In this document: positions 7,402 through 14,915 of the stretch, in pieces
Position numbering within the stretch: position 1 is the stretch's first letter
Layout: every line of letters begins with the position of its first letter
Assembly (NCBI GenBank): GCA_964533945.1
Contig: CAZHPA010000043.1
Span: 1 to 15,202 of the forward strand
DNA from: CAZHPA01 sp964533945
GTDB lineage: Bacteria; Bacillota; Clostridia; Lachnospirales; WRBF01
Reading direction: 5' to 3'
DNA length: 15,202 nucleotides
Notes under the pieces: model-generated
The model's database searches: none
Told to the model about the DNA's origin: nothing
Seen by the model: only the letters and a program-made list of their open reading frames with translations
Position numbers and translations under genes: made by a program

Positions 7402-7950
7402 TTAATTGCTCTCCATTTGTTTTCCTAAAAACCCTGCCGCTGTTGTTACAAGCTTATTTTCAACTTCGCCCATTTTTTTATCGGGAGAAAGAAAAACAAC
7501 GGCTCCTAAAACGTCACCCTCTGAAATTATTGGGGAAACATATTCGTGCTTATAGCTTTCTGCATCGTCGTCTTCTAAAATAGGAACAAAGCCTTGCTCG
7601 TTTCTTGATGCGTAAAATGTTGTTCTTGCTGCAATAGCTTTTTCAAGCTCGGCTGAAATATGTTTTTCCATAAAGTCTTTTTTTGCAGCTCCTGAAACGG
7701 CTATTATTTGGTCTTTATCAACAATACAAGTTATATGCCCCGAATTTTGAGCAAGCGTTTCGGCATATTCTTTGGCAAAAGCCCCCAATTCCCCTATAGG
7801 CGAATATTTTTTTAATATTATTTCGCCTTCTCTATCTGTAAATATTTCTAAAGGGTCTCCCTCTCTAATTCTTAATGTTCTGCGTATTTCCTTAGGTATA
7901 ACAACTCTGCCCAAGTCATCTATTCTTCTAACTATCCCTGTTGCTTTCAA
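7402..7950 (-). CDS. spoVT: Stage V sporulation protein T (AbrB-type transcription regulator)
   Basis: SpoVT is a forespore DNA-binding regulator that adjusts sigma-G-dependent genes and spore germination properties. The protein begins KATGIVRRIDDLGRVVIPKE, the AbrB-type swapped-hairpin DNA-binding domain (about 1-50). A GAF-like C-terminal domain follows (about 55-178). I place the start at TTG 7950, not the longer reading up to 8130: AAGGAGG lies 8 nt upstream, and the resulting 182 residues fit the roughly 178-residue Bacillus protein. The upstream extension is low-complexity sequence encoded by the promoter region. Its promoter overlaps a perfect palindrome. In Bacillus subtilis SpoVT represses its own gene, so autoregulation at that palindrome is plausible but not shown. 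Confidence 0.96.
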   Translation of the reverse strand: MKATGIVRRIDDLGRVVIPKEIRRTLRIREGDPLEIFTDREGEIILKKYSPIGELGAFAKEYAETLAQNSGHITCIVDKDQIIAVSGAAKKDFMEKHISAELEKAIAARTTFYASRNEQGFVPILEDDDAESYKHEYVSPIISEGDVLGAVVFLSPDKKMGEVENKLVTTAAGFLGKQMESN

Positions 7951-7978
7951 GTTAAATTCCTCCTTTTTATGTCTGTTA

Positions 7979-8007
7979 ATTATAGTATTGAATTTATTAA
8001 AATTCAA
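7979..8007 (-). promoter_or_regulatory. spoVT promoter overlapping a perfect 8-bp palindrome
   Basis: On the minus strand: -35 TTGAAT (8002-8007), 17-bp spacer, -10 TATAAT (7979-7984), 28 bp upstream of the start codon. A palindrome with arms TTGAATTT/AAATTCAA and a 4-bp centre occupies 7988-8007, covering the -35 and half the spacer. The hexamers read as sigma-A-like; the expected sigma-F/G pattern is not obvious. Confidence 0.5.
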
Positions 8008-8160
8008 ACAAAAGTTTGTGTATATATTAGTCCGATATATCCTAATTTTAGTTATAATGCGGAAATATATATAAGTGCAAAAAATGGCATTTAGGGTAAG
8101 TATTATGCTCCCAAGTTTATTATTTAACAATATATCTATTTTTATGTAAAATAAAATTAA

Positions 8161-8185
8161 AAAAGCACCTTTTAAGGGTGCTTTT
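8161..8185 (-). terminator. Intrinsic terminator of hup-rqcP
   Basis: Arms GGTGCTTTT (8177-8185) and AAAAGCACC (8161-8169) with a 7-base loop begin 2 bp after the rqcP stop. On the minus strand the stem is followed by TTTTTTAATTTT, a good T-tract. Confidence 0.9.
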
Positions 8186-8187
8186 AA

Positions 8188-8430
8188 CTATTCTGCATTT
8201 TTATACATTTGTGATGCTTCATCTTTTTTTGTTTGTTCTTTAATTGAAACAACTTCAATCTTAGTAGTATTATTTCCAAAAGAAATTGAAATTATGTCGC
8301 CAATTTTAACTTCACAACTTGCCTTTGCGGCTTTTCCGTTAACACAAACTCTGCCTCCGTCGCAAGCTTCATTGGCAACAGTTCGCCGCTTAATAATTCT
8401 TGAAACTTTTAAAAACTTGTCTAATCTCAT
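8188..8430 (-). CDS. rqcP: RqcP (YabO-type) S4-domain RNA-binding protein of ribosome quality control
   Basis: RqcP binds the 50S subunit and works with RqcH to add C-terminal alanine tails to stalled nascent chains. The 80-residue protein reads MRLDKFLKVSRIIKRRTVAN at its N-terminus, an S4 RNA-binding domain almost identical in pattern to Bacillus YabO. It ends with the KKDEASQMYK segment also seen in that family. I take the ATG at 8430, 4 bp after the hup stop codon, because it matches the family N-terminus. An upstream ATG at 8454 inside hup would add eight unrelated residues. No separate Shine-Dalgarno is visible, so translation is probably coupled to hup. In many Firmicutes yabP and yabQ follow; here a terminator and spoVT follow instead. 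Confidence 0.9.
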   Translation of the reverse strand: MRLDKFLKVSRIIKRRTVANEACDGGRVCVNGKAAKASCEVKIGDIISISFGNNTTKIEVVSIKEQTKKDEASQMYKNAE

Positions 8431-8434
8431 TTTA

Positions 8435-8713
8435 CTATTTGCCGTTAACAGCATCTTTTAAAGCTTTTCCAACTTTAAAGCGAGGAGCTTTTGAAGCAGC
8501 TATTGGCATTGGTTCGCCTGTATGAGGGTTTCTGCCTTCACGAGCTGCTCTTTCTATAACGTCAAAAATTCCAAAGCCAACTAATTGAACTTTGCCGCCT
8601 TTAGTTAATTCTTCTGTAACGCTTTCTTCAAATGCTTTTAAAAATTTTTCAGTGTCTTTTTTGCTCATTTCTGCTTTGCCTGCAATTGCAGTAATTAATT
8701 CGCTTTTGTTCAT
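8435..8713 (-). CDS. hup: HU-family histone-like DNA-binding protein
   Basis: HU is an abundant dimeric nucleoid protein that bends DNA. The 92-residue protein reads MNKSELITAIAGKAEMSKKD, followed by the central VQLVGFGIFDVIERAAREGRNP. The latter is the beta-arm motif GF-G-F with RNP that inserts in the DNA minor groove. The start is the ATG at 8713 with AAGGAGG 8 nt upstream; a longer open frame to 8782 covers only the leader. It has a strong promoter and is co-transcribed with rqcP. Length and motifs are standard. Confidence 0.97.
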   Translation of the reverse strand: MNKSELITAIAGKAEMSKKDTEKFLKAFEESVTEELTKGGKVQLVGFGIFDVIERAAREGRNPHTGEPMPIAASKAPRFKVGKALKDAVNGK

Positions 8714-8814
8714 TGTTATGTCCTCCTTAGAAATTAAATATATTTGGATAATTATAAAACAATCCAGCCAGTATAAATCCATTAAAAAGCTTGATTCTAC
8801 AGGTTATCTATTTA

Positions 8815-8843
8815 TTTATAAACGTTTATGCACATTTTGTCAA
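8815..8843 (-). promoter_or_regulatory. Sigma-A promoter of hup-rqcP
   Basis: On the minus strand: TTGACA (8838-8843), 17-bp spacer, TATAAA (8815-8820). The leader before the hup start is about 100 nt. It is divergent from, and 16 bp away from, the pncB -35. Confidence 0.8.
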
Positions 8844-8845
8844 GA

Positions 8846-8869
8846 AAATTGTTGTTTACTTTACAATTT
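8846..8869. promoter_or_regulatory. Inverted repeat over the pncB -35, possible Rex-like operator
   Basis: Arms AAATTGT and ACAATTT are separated by 10 bp. The inner 18 bp (8849-8866) start TTGTT and end ACAA, and match 11 of 14 defined positions of the Rex consensus TTGTTAA-N4-TTAACAA. They overlap the -35 of pncB, as expected for a repressor site. The region is AT-rich, so a chance match is possible. Confidence 0.35.
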
Positions 8870-8888
8870 ATTTTATATTATATATAAT
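8860..8888 (+). promoter_or_regulatory. Sigma-A promoter of the pncB operon
   Basis: TTTACA (8860-8865), 17-bp spacer, TATAAT (8883-8888). This predicts a short leader of about 25 nt before the pncB start. Confidence 0.75.
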
Positions 8889-8919
8889 TAGTTTAATTTT
8901 TATATGAGGTGGATTTTAA

Positions 8920-10371
8920 ATGGAAAATAACTTAACGCTTTTAACAGATTTTTACGAATTAACTATGATGCAAGGCTATTATAACTCAAAAATGCACGAA
9001 AAACAAGTTGTATTTGATTTATTTTACAGAAAGAATCCTTGTTCAAACGGATATGCAATAACAGCAGGGCTTTGCCAAGTTATTGAATATATTAAAAACT
9101 TACGTTTTGAAGAAGAAGAAATTAGTTATTTAAAAAGCTTGAATTATTTTGACGACAACTTTTTAAGCTATATTAAAAATTTTAGTTTTACAGGAGATAT
9201 TTATGCAATTCCGGAAGGAACTGTTGTTTTTCCGGAAGAACCGCTTTTGCGTGTTAAAGCGCCAATCATTGAAGCACAGTTAATTGAAGCCGCAATGCTT
9301 AATTTAATTAATCATCAAAGCTTAATTGCAACAAAAGCAGCTCGTGTTGTTTGGGCAGCAAACGGCGACAATGTTTTAGAATTTGGCTTAAGAAGAGCGC
9401 AAGGTGTTGATGCTTCTGTATATGGCACAAGGGCATCAATAATTGGAGGCTGTTATGCAACAAGCAATGTTCTTGCAGGCAAAATGTTTAATGTTCCTGT
9501 TCGTGGAACTCATGCACACAGCTGGATAATGAGCTTTAAAGACGAACTTTCAGCTTTCAGACAATATGCCAAAACATTTCCTAACGCTTGCATACTTTTG
9601 GTTGACACATACAACACATTAAAAAGCGGCGTACCTAATGCAATTAAAGTTTTTTCAGAAATGAAGCAAGAAGGCATACCACTTACAAATTATGGAATTA
9701 GGTTAGATAGCGGCGATATTGCATATTTATCTATTGAAGCAAGAGCAATGCTTGATGAAGCAGGCTTTTATGACGCAACAATAACTGCTTCTAATGATTT
9801 AGACGAATATTTAATTAGTAACTTAAAGCTTCAAAATGCAAAAATAAACGTTTGGGGTGTTGGTACAAGCTTAATTACTTCGAGAGATTGCCCGGCATTT
9901 GGGGGAGTTTATAAACTTGCAGCACAAACTGACGAAAACGGACAGTTAATACCAAAAATTAAGCTTTCAGAAAATGTTGAAAAGGTTACAAATCCGGGCT
10001 TTAAAAAAGTATTACGCTTTTACAATGCCAAAACAAACAAAATTAAGGCAGATTTAATTGCGCTTGACAATGAACAATTTGACAGCGCAAAAGACTTAAC
10101 AATTTTTGACCCAAATGCAACATGGAAAAAAATGACGCTTAAAGCTAACGAATATAAAATTAGAGAACTTTTAGTTCCTATATTTTTAAATGGAAAGTGC
10201 GTATATAATTCACCTTCTGTTATGGAAATTAGCAAATATTGCAAGATTGAGCTTGATACGCTTTGGAGCGAACATAAGCGTTTAATTAATCCTCAAACTT
10301 TGCCTGTAGATTTATCATTAAAGCTTTATACGCTAAAACAACAAATGATTAACGATAAAAGCTTGTTGTAG
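8920..10371 (+). CDS. pncB: Nicotinate phosphoribosyltransferase
   Basis: It converts nicotinate and PRPP to nicotinate mononucleotide in the NAD salvage pathway, stimulated by ATP. The 483-residue length is typical of the Firmicutes type. Visible signatures are the N-terminal LLTDFYELTMMQGYY (about 7-21), FGLRRAQG near 155-162, the active-site segment GTHAHSW (about 196-202) with the histidine that becomes phosphorylated in this family, and LDSGD in the phosphate-binding region. ATG at 8920 with AGGTGG 7 nt upstream. It is the first gene of a probable four-gene plus-strand cluster. The promoter overlaps an inverted repeat that may bind an NAD(H)-responsive regulator. Very secure. Confidence 0.96.
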   Translation: MENNLTLLTDFYELTMMQGYYNSKMHEKQVVFDLFYRKNPCSNGYAITAGLCQVIEYIKNLRFEEEEISYLKSLNYFDDNFLSYIKNFSFTGDIYAIPEGTVVFPEEPLLRVKAPIIEAQLIEAAMLNLINHQSLIATKAARVVWAANGDNVLEFGLRRAQGVDASVYGTRASIIGGCYATSNVLAGKMFNVPVRGTHAHSWIMSFKDELSAFRQYAKTFPNACILLVDTYNTLKSGVPNAIKVFSEMKQEGIPLTNYGIRLDSGDIAYLSIEARAMLDEAGFYDATITASNDLDEYLISNLKLQNAKINVWGVGTSLITSRDCPAFGGVYKLAAQTDENGQLIPKIKLSENVEKVTNPGFKKVLRFYNAKTNKIKADLIALDNEQFDSAKDLTIFDPNATWKKMTLKANEYKIRELLVPIFLNGKCVYNSPSVMEISKYCKIELDTLWSEHKRLINPQTLPVDLSLKLYTLKQQMINDKSLL

Positions 10372-10445
10372 TTCTAAAACAATTAAACCTTCGTATATTA
10401 ATTATTATCCGCATTTAATATAATTAATGGACGGAGGGGTACTGC

Positions 10446-11483
10446 TTGTCAAAAGCTGTAAAAATAGCTTGTGTTTACACGGCAATAATACTTGGTGCCG
10501 GTTTTGCTTCGGGGCAAGAGCTTATGAATTTTTTTGTAAAATTTGAAAGCAACGGCTTTATAGGAATGATTATTGCGGGAATTATTTTTTCTTTTATTGG
10601 ATTTTTGGTTCTTGATATTTGCCTAACACAAAATATTAGAACATATAATGGCTTTTTGAAACATGTTTTTGGGAAAAATATTAGTATTGTTATGGAAACT
10701 TTAGTTGCCATATTTTTATTTGTGCTATATTCAACTATGCTGTCCGCAGGCGGTGCTGTTATATATGAGGCTTTTTCTTTTAATTTTACTGTTGGCGTTT
10801 TAATAATTTGTCTTCTTTGCACATTAACGTTTTTTAATGGGGCTTTAGTTGAAATTAATACAATTTTAGCCCCTATTATGGTTGTTGGCGGAATTTTTAT
10901 AGGGCTTTATACATTTTTTGCGCAAAGCACAGTAAGCTTTCTTAGTGCAAAGCTTTCAATATCAAACAATTGGCTACTTTCGGCTATAATATATGCAAGC
11001 TATAATGTTGTTACAGCAATTTCTGTTTTAGTTACAATAAGTAACCTTGCAGTTAATAAAAAAGTTGCTGCAATAAGCAGCATTTTAAGTGGCGCATCAA
11101 TGACGCTTTTAGCATTTTGTATTGCGCTTCCGCTTTACGCAAATTATGCTTTTATATATAAATTTGAAATACCGCTTTTAAAAATAGTTGAAAAATATGG
11201 TTTATCCTTAGAATACTTTTATTTAATTATTTTGCTGTGTGCAATTTTTACAACGGCAACAGCTAACGGCTTTGCCTTTATTGAATGGCTTTGCTCTAAA
11301 GTTAAAATTAAAAAAAATTTATTAATTGTTATAACGTCTTTGCTTGCGGCATTAATTGCGCATTTGGGGTTTTCAAATTTTGTTGGCAAAGTATATCCGG
11401 CGTTTGGAATTTTAGGCTTAATTCAAGTTTTGCTTATATTAGTTTTCAGTTTTAAAAAGCTTGCTTATATATCCAAAAAATAG
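10446..11483 (+). CDS. YkvI-family multi-spanning membrane protein
   Basis: The 345-residue, very hydrophobic protein has about ten predicted membrane segments. Near its N-terminus is GAGFASGQE (about 17-25), the hallmark of the YkvI family, which resembles APC/LeuT-fold transporters where this broken-helix segment often binds substrate. The substrate is unknown. TTG start at 10446 with GGAGG 8 nt upstream, 74 bp after pncB and without an obvious terminator between, so co-transcription is likely. Transport of a small amine or amino-acid-like molecule would fit the fold but is inference; the position behind pncB does not by itself prove a role in niacin uptake. Confidence 0.88.
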   Translation: MSKAVKIACVYTAIILGAGFASGQELMNFFVKFESNGFIGMIIAGIIFSFIGFLVLDICLTQNIRTYNGFLKHVFGKNISIVMETLVAIFLFVLYSTMLSAGGAVIYEAFSFNFTVGVLIICLLCTLTFFNGALVEINTILAPIMVVGGIFIGLYTFFAQSTVSFLSAKLSISNNWLLSAIIYASYNVVTAISVLVTISNLAVNKKVAAISSILSGASMTLLAFCIALPLYANYAFIYKFEIPLLKIVEKYGLSLEYFYLIILLCAIFTTATANGFAFIEWLCSKVKIKKNLLIVITSLLAALIAHLGFSNFVGKVYPAFGILGLIQVLLILVFSFKKLAYISKK

Positions 11484-11525
11484 TATTATATAAAAGGGAA
11501 AATATAAAGCAAGGAGGGCTATTAC

Positions 11526-12710
11526 TTGAGAGGCAAAAACTTGAACGTAATGCTTTTAGCTGCCGTTGTTGTAGTTATAGCCTTTTCGGCATACGTATAC
11601 ATGGAGCTTTCGCCATTTAGTCAAGATGTTAATAACAACACTATATTAAATAAAACAAAGTTTGCCACAATGGATTTTTCGCTTAAATATGACTTTGACT
11701 CAAACGCAAGCTTTTATTCTAACAATTCATCGGAATTTTTTTTCTGCACAAAAGATGGCATTAAATTAATGACTTCTTCGGGAAGACAAAAATGGGAAAT
11801 GCCACTTAACATGACAACTCCTGTTTTAATTGGAAACGGAGGCATAGTTGCTGTTTGTGAATTAAGCGGAAGCGAAGTTTATGTATTTAACAAAGAAGGT
11901 CAAATGTATTCCCAAACGTTTCAAGGCATGAATATTTTAAATTTCACAGTTAATAGCACAGGCTATCTTTGTGTTATTTTGCAAAGAGGCGAGGAGTACG
12001 AAACAAGAGTATTCGATTCTTTGGGCGCTAACATTTGGGAATGGAAATATCAATTGCCGAATATATACCCAATAGCAGCTTCAATTTCAAGCGACAACCG
12101 CATTTTGGCAAGCTGTCTTATGGATGTTAATGATTTCTTAGCCTCTGATTTAGTTTTTGCATATTTAGATAAAAACGAAGCTAAAAATTATACCGATTCA
12201 ATATTTAACACAAAGCGCAAAGAAGAACAAATAGTTGGGTTTATGAATTTTATGTCTAACAACAACTTAATTACTATTTCCGATACAGAAGTTACAGGGA
12301 CGCTTTTTGGAGCTTCTATTTCGGAAGTGTTTAATATGGAAATGCCAAATAAAATAGATTTTGTAGGTTATTTGGGCGACAAAAATTTTGTTCTTTCTTT
12401 GGGCGATTCTTTAATTAATAAAGATGCAAAAAAATCCGGCACAATTGAATTTTATAATTTAAGTGGGGAATTAATCAGTTCATATGAATTGGCTAAAAAA
12501 GCTACATATTTGTCTACTTCGCAAGATGCCGTAATTGTTGGTGCCGGAAGAAGCTATTACGCAATTAATTCAAAGGGCAAGCTACTTTGGCAATATGATG
12601 CCATTTCTGATTTAAGACAAGTTATCTTTTTAGAAAATACCGACACCATATTGGTAGCTTCAAGCACAGAAGCTGTTATTATGAAGCGAAAAAGGATTGG
12701 AAATAATTAA
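11526..12710 (+). CDS. DUF5711 family membrane-anchored beta-propeller-like protein
   Basis: The 394-residue protein starts with one hydrophobic segment (about 8-25), a signal anchor without a lipobox, so most of the chain should lie outside the membrane. The rest is rich in short beta strands in propeller-like repeats, e.g. GRQKWEMPLNMTTPV, GANIWEWKYQLPNIYP and GKLLWQYDAI, where a conserved Trp recurs as in PQQ-type blades. This matches the DUF5711 family of Clostridia, whose function is unknown. TTG start at 11526 with AAGGAGG 8 nt upstream. It sits 42 bp after the YkvI-like gene and 72 bp before the CvpA-like gene. Family assignment is from memory of sequence pattern; role unknown. Confidence 0.8.
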   Translation: MRGKNLNVMLLAAVVVVIAFSAYVYMELSPFSQDVNNNTILNKTKFATMDFSLKYDFDSNASFYSNNSSEFFFCTKDGIKLMTSSGRQKWEMPLNMTTPVLIGNGGIVAVCELSGSEVYVFNKEGQMYSQTFQGMNILNFTVNSTGYLCVILQRGEEYETRVFDSLGANIWEWKYQLPNIYPIAASISSDNRILASCLMDVNDFLASDLVFAYLDKNEAKNYTDSIFNTKRKEEQIVGFMNFMSNNNLITISDTEVTGTLFGASISEVFNMEMPNKIDFVGYLGDKNFVLSLGDSLINKDAKKSGTIEFYNLSGELISSYELAKKATYLSTSQDAVIVGAGRSYYAINSKGKLLWQYDAISDLRQVIFLENTDTILVASSTEAVIMKRKRIGNN

Positions 12711-12782
12711 TAGTTGTTATAGAGCTAATTTTAATTGGTAATAATTGGTAATATAAACCTGTTAAAGGTAGGTCGATAAATA

Positions 12783-13466
12783 ATGAATGCTTTAGATGTA
12801 GTTGCTTTAATAGTTTTTTTAGTTTGCGTTTATGGTGGATATAAAAAAGGACTTATAGTTTCAATGCTTGGTTTTTTTTCGGTTATATTGGCATTAATTT
12901 TATCTGTGCAAATATATCCTATATTTAGCAAATTTATTTTAGAAAAAACATCTGCAAGCGAAAGGCTCACAAAGTCAATCGTTAAAGTAATAAATTTAGA
13001 AGAAAACGTTAAAAAAACCGACACATTAAAGCAAAAAACAGAATTAATAGAAGCGCTGCCGCTTCCGGAATTTGTTACAAAAAACCTTATTAAAAATAAC
13101 AATCCCGAAATATATAAGCTGCTTAAAGTGTCAACAATTGAAAATTACATTGCTAAATACATTGCGTTTTTGTGTATTAATATTATATCAATGATTATTG
13201 TTTTTATTGCTTCTTTAATAGTAATTAAAATATTAACAAAAAGCCTTGATATAGTTGCAAAACTGCCTGTTATAAATATATTTAATAAAGCAGGAGGGGC
13301 AGCAATAGGTTGCCTGCAGGGATTTGTTGCTGTTTTTGTACTTCAAGCTTTTCTATTAGTTTTAAGTTCTTCGCAGCAATTTTCAGATGTTGGCAAAATG
13401 CTTGATAAATCTGCGGTTTCGTCATTGCTTTTTGAACTTAACGTATTATTTAAGTTTATTTCTTAA
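12783..13466 (+). CDS. CvpA family membrane protein
   Basis: The 227-residue protein has two N-terminal membrane segments (about 5-20 and 24-46), a charged stretch (about 55-120) and two C-terminal segments (about 126-151 and 174-196). The CvpA-type motif LPVINIFNKAGGAAIGCLQG precedes the last segment. CvpA proteins are linked to colicin V production and envelope resilience in proteobacteria; their role in Clostridia is not known. ATG at 12783 with a modest AAGGTAGG ribosome binding site. It is last in the plus-strand cluster and followed by a terminator. A tandem 10-bp repeat (AATTGGTAAT twice, 12733-12752) lies in the gap upstream. Confidence 0.85.
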   Translation: MNALDVVALIVFLVCVYGGYKKGLIVSMLGFFSVILALILSVQIYPIFSKFILEKTSASERLTKSIVKVINLEENVKKTDTLKQKTELIEALPLPEFVTKNLIKNNNPEIYKLLKVSTIENYIAKYIAFLCINIISMIIVFIASLIVIKILTKSLDIVAKLPVINIFNKAGGAAIGCLQGFVAVFVLQAFLLVLSSSQQFSDVGKMLDKSAVSSLLFELNVLFKFIS

Positions 13467-13482
13467 TTTTAATATTCATCTC

Positions 13483-13510
13483 AACCCTGCTTTAAGCAGG
13501 GTTTTAGTTT
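13483..13510. terminator. Bidirectional terminator between cvpA-like and yihY-like genes
   Basis: Perfect stem AACCCTGC (13483-13490)/GCAGGGTT (13496-13503) with a 5-base loop, followed on the plus strand by a T-rich run. It lies between two convergent genes and overlaps the minus-strand gene's stop region by only a few bases. Confidence 0.85.
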
Positions 13511-14316
13511 CTAATTTCTAAAAGAGCATTAATTTCGCTTCCAAGCAGCAAAACTATAGAAATTATGTTAAGCCAAATCATTAAAATCATAACAGAGCCT
13601 ATGCTTCCATAAATTTTTGAATAGCTTGAAAAGTACACAATATACAAATTAAATGCTTTTGTTAAAATAGCCCAAAAAACAACAGTGCATAAAGCACCAG
13701 GCAAAACTTTAATAAAGCTAACTTTTTTGCAGCTTGATACTTTATATATTACCATTGTATTAATTAAAAGCATTGCAAGAGAAATTAAAACGGCGGTAAA
13801 GCTAAAGAAAAATGCCGAAAACTCAGGGAACATTTGTATTATTTTTTCTCTTAAAACAAAGCTAGATTTAGCAATAACGCCCGCAACCGACAAAACAATA
13901 GAAAGAGAAAACAAAATTACAAGAAACACACTAATTAACCTAACAACTATAAAGTTTCTTGTTTCTTTTTGCCCGTACGATTTGTTAATTGCACGAATAA
14001 CGGCATTAAATCCAGATGAAGCACTATATATTGTGAAAATAAAGCTTGTAGAAAGCAAACCTATACTTTTTTTGCCTACAACTTCATTTATTAAAGTTTC
14101 TACAATTACCAATATATCTTGAGGTATAGAACGTGATAAATACTGTATTAATTCTGAACTATCTATATTTAAAAAGCCAAGTATAGTTAAAATAAATATT
14201 ATAAGCGGAAAAATTGCAAGAAGTATTTTATAGCTAACTTCATTGGCAAGCGAAATTAATTCGTCTTTTTCCACTTCTTTAACAAGCATTACAATAAACA
14301 ATATAAATTTTTGCAT
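13504..14316 (-). CDS. YihY/virulence factor BrkB family membrane protein
   Basis: This 270-residue inner-membrane protein has about six membrane segments. Family features are an N-terminal helix leading to SYKILLAIFPLIIFILTILGFL (about 28-49), the central IYSASSGFNAVIRAINKSYG (about 96-115), and a C-terminal pattern IYGSIGSVMILMIWLNIISI with an ending SEINALLE. The family was once called ribonuclease BN in error; its real function is unknown. ATG at 14316 with a short AGGA about 8 nt upstream. It converges on the cvpA-like gene. No clear promoter was found in the AT-rich region upstream. Confidence 0.9.
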   Translation of the reverse strand: MQKFILFIVMLVKEVEKDELISLANEVSYKILLAIFPLIIFILTILGFLNIDSSELIQYLSRSIPQDILVIVETLINEVVGKKSIGLLSTSFIFTIYSASSGFNAVIRAINKSYGQKETRNFIVVRLISVFLVILFSLSIVLSVAGVIAKSSFVLREKIIQMFPEFSAFFFSFTAVLISLAMLLINTMVIYKVSSCKKVSFIKVLPGALCTVVFWAILTKAFNLYIVYFSSYSKIYGSIGSVMILMIWLNIISIVLLLGSEINALLEIRN

Positions 14317-14482
14317 TTTTAATTCCTACACATTCATTAAGTATTTTCTTGCACTTTATATATTTATGGCTTTTGCGCTATTTCTATAATATATAAATTT
14401 GTACTAAATCTAACATATATTATTGTTTTATAATTTAATTATATTGCTAAGTTTGGTAGAAATCAAGTAATAAAAATCCATA

Positions 14483-14799
14483 TTAATTACATAAATTGCC
14501 ACCTCTGCAATTACAGCTTTCAGCGCATGTAAGCAAACTTGAAAGAAGTTTTTTAGATAATTCTGCTTCTTTGCCGCTAATAGAATAATAAGTCTACTTG
14601 TCATCTTTTCGAACCAACACAATGCTGCTTCCTACAAGAATTTTCATGTGGTGCAATAATGTTGGTTGCCCTACATTTACTTTTTCCAAAAGCACACATG
14701 CGCATTTTTCGCCCAATTACAGTATTTCCAAAACCGTTAAGCGAGTTTCATCGCAAAATGCTTTAAATATTTTTGATTTTCAACATATTTACTACTCAA
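14483..14799 (-). pseudogene. Decayed ArsR/SmtB-family metal-sensing repressor
   Basis: Reading the minus strand from a TTG at 14799 (GAGAGGTG ribosome binding site) gives MSSKYVENQK. One frameshift in AAAAATATTTAAAG then leads to IFKAFCDETRLTVLEIL, a TAA (14717-14719), LGEKCACVLLEKVNVGQPTL, LHHMKILVGSSIVLVRKDDK, a TAG (14594-14596, where ArsR proteins have Trp), TYYSISGKEAELSKK and a cysteine-rich tail (LTCAESCNCRGGNLCN). These are the winged-helix segments of an ArsR repressor in correct order. The CAC pair resembles the CVC metal-binding motif in the arsenic/cadmium type. The total of 317 nt fits a roughly 106-codon gene that lost one base. Its promoter and an operator-like palindrome remain. 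No partner efflux gene is visible. I am confident of the family and that the gene is broken, barring sequencing errors. Confidence 0.85.
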
Positions 14800-14823
14800 A
14801 AATTACACCTCTCGTTTAAAATT

Positions 14824-14873
14824 CTAAAATATTCGATATATTTTAGTATATGTAACATATTGAAAAATGTAAA
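14824..14873 (-). promoter_or_regulatory. Promoter and operator-like palindrome of the arsR pseudogene
   Basis: On the minus strand: -35 TTTACA (14868-14873), 17-bp spacer, -10 TATACT (14845-14850). Immediately downstream, and overlapping the -10, is a perfect inverted repeat CTAAAATAT-N5-ATATTTTAG (14824-14846). That is where an autoregulating ArsR repressor would bind. A second, shorter dyad (ATATGT/ACATAT) lies in the spacer. Confidence 0.6.
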
Positions 14874-14915
14874 TATGTAATTTAGCCAATAGTTGCTAAA
14901 ATTCTTCTACTTACC

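Noticed and set aside
7951..8130. N-terminal extension of spoVT
   Set aside because: A TTG at 7950 with AAGGAGG gives the normal SpoVT N-terminus. The extension is AT-rich promoter DNA.
10397..10428. 9-bp inverted repeat ATTAATTAT/ATAATTAAT upstream of the YkvI-like gene
   Set aside because: It is pure AT in an AT-rich gap, with a 14-bp spacer and no good promoter beside it. Chance is the simplest explanation.
13685..14122. Plus-strand open frame (145 codons)
   Set aside because: It is antisense to the YihY/BrkB gene, whose hydrophobic pattern and family motifs are clear. There is no start signal.
14428..14819. Two small open frames on opposite strands
   Set aside because: Their translations resemble no known family, while the same DNA read with one frameshift gives a clear ArsR sequence.
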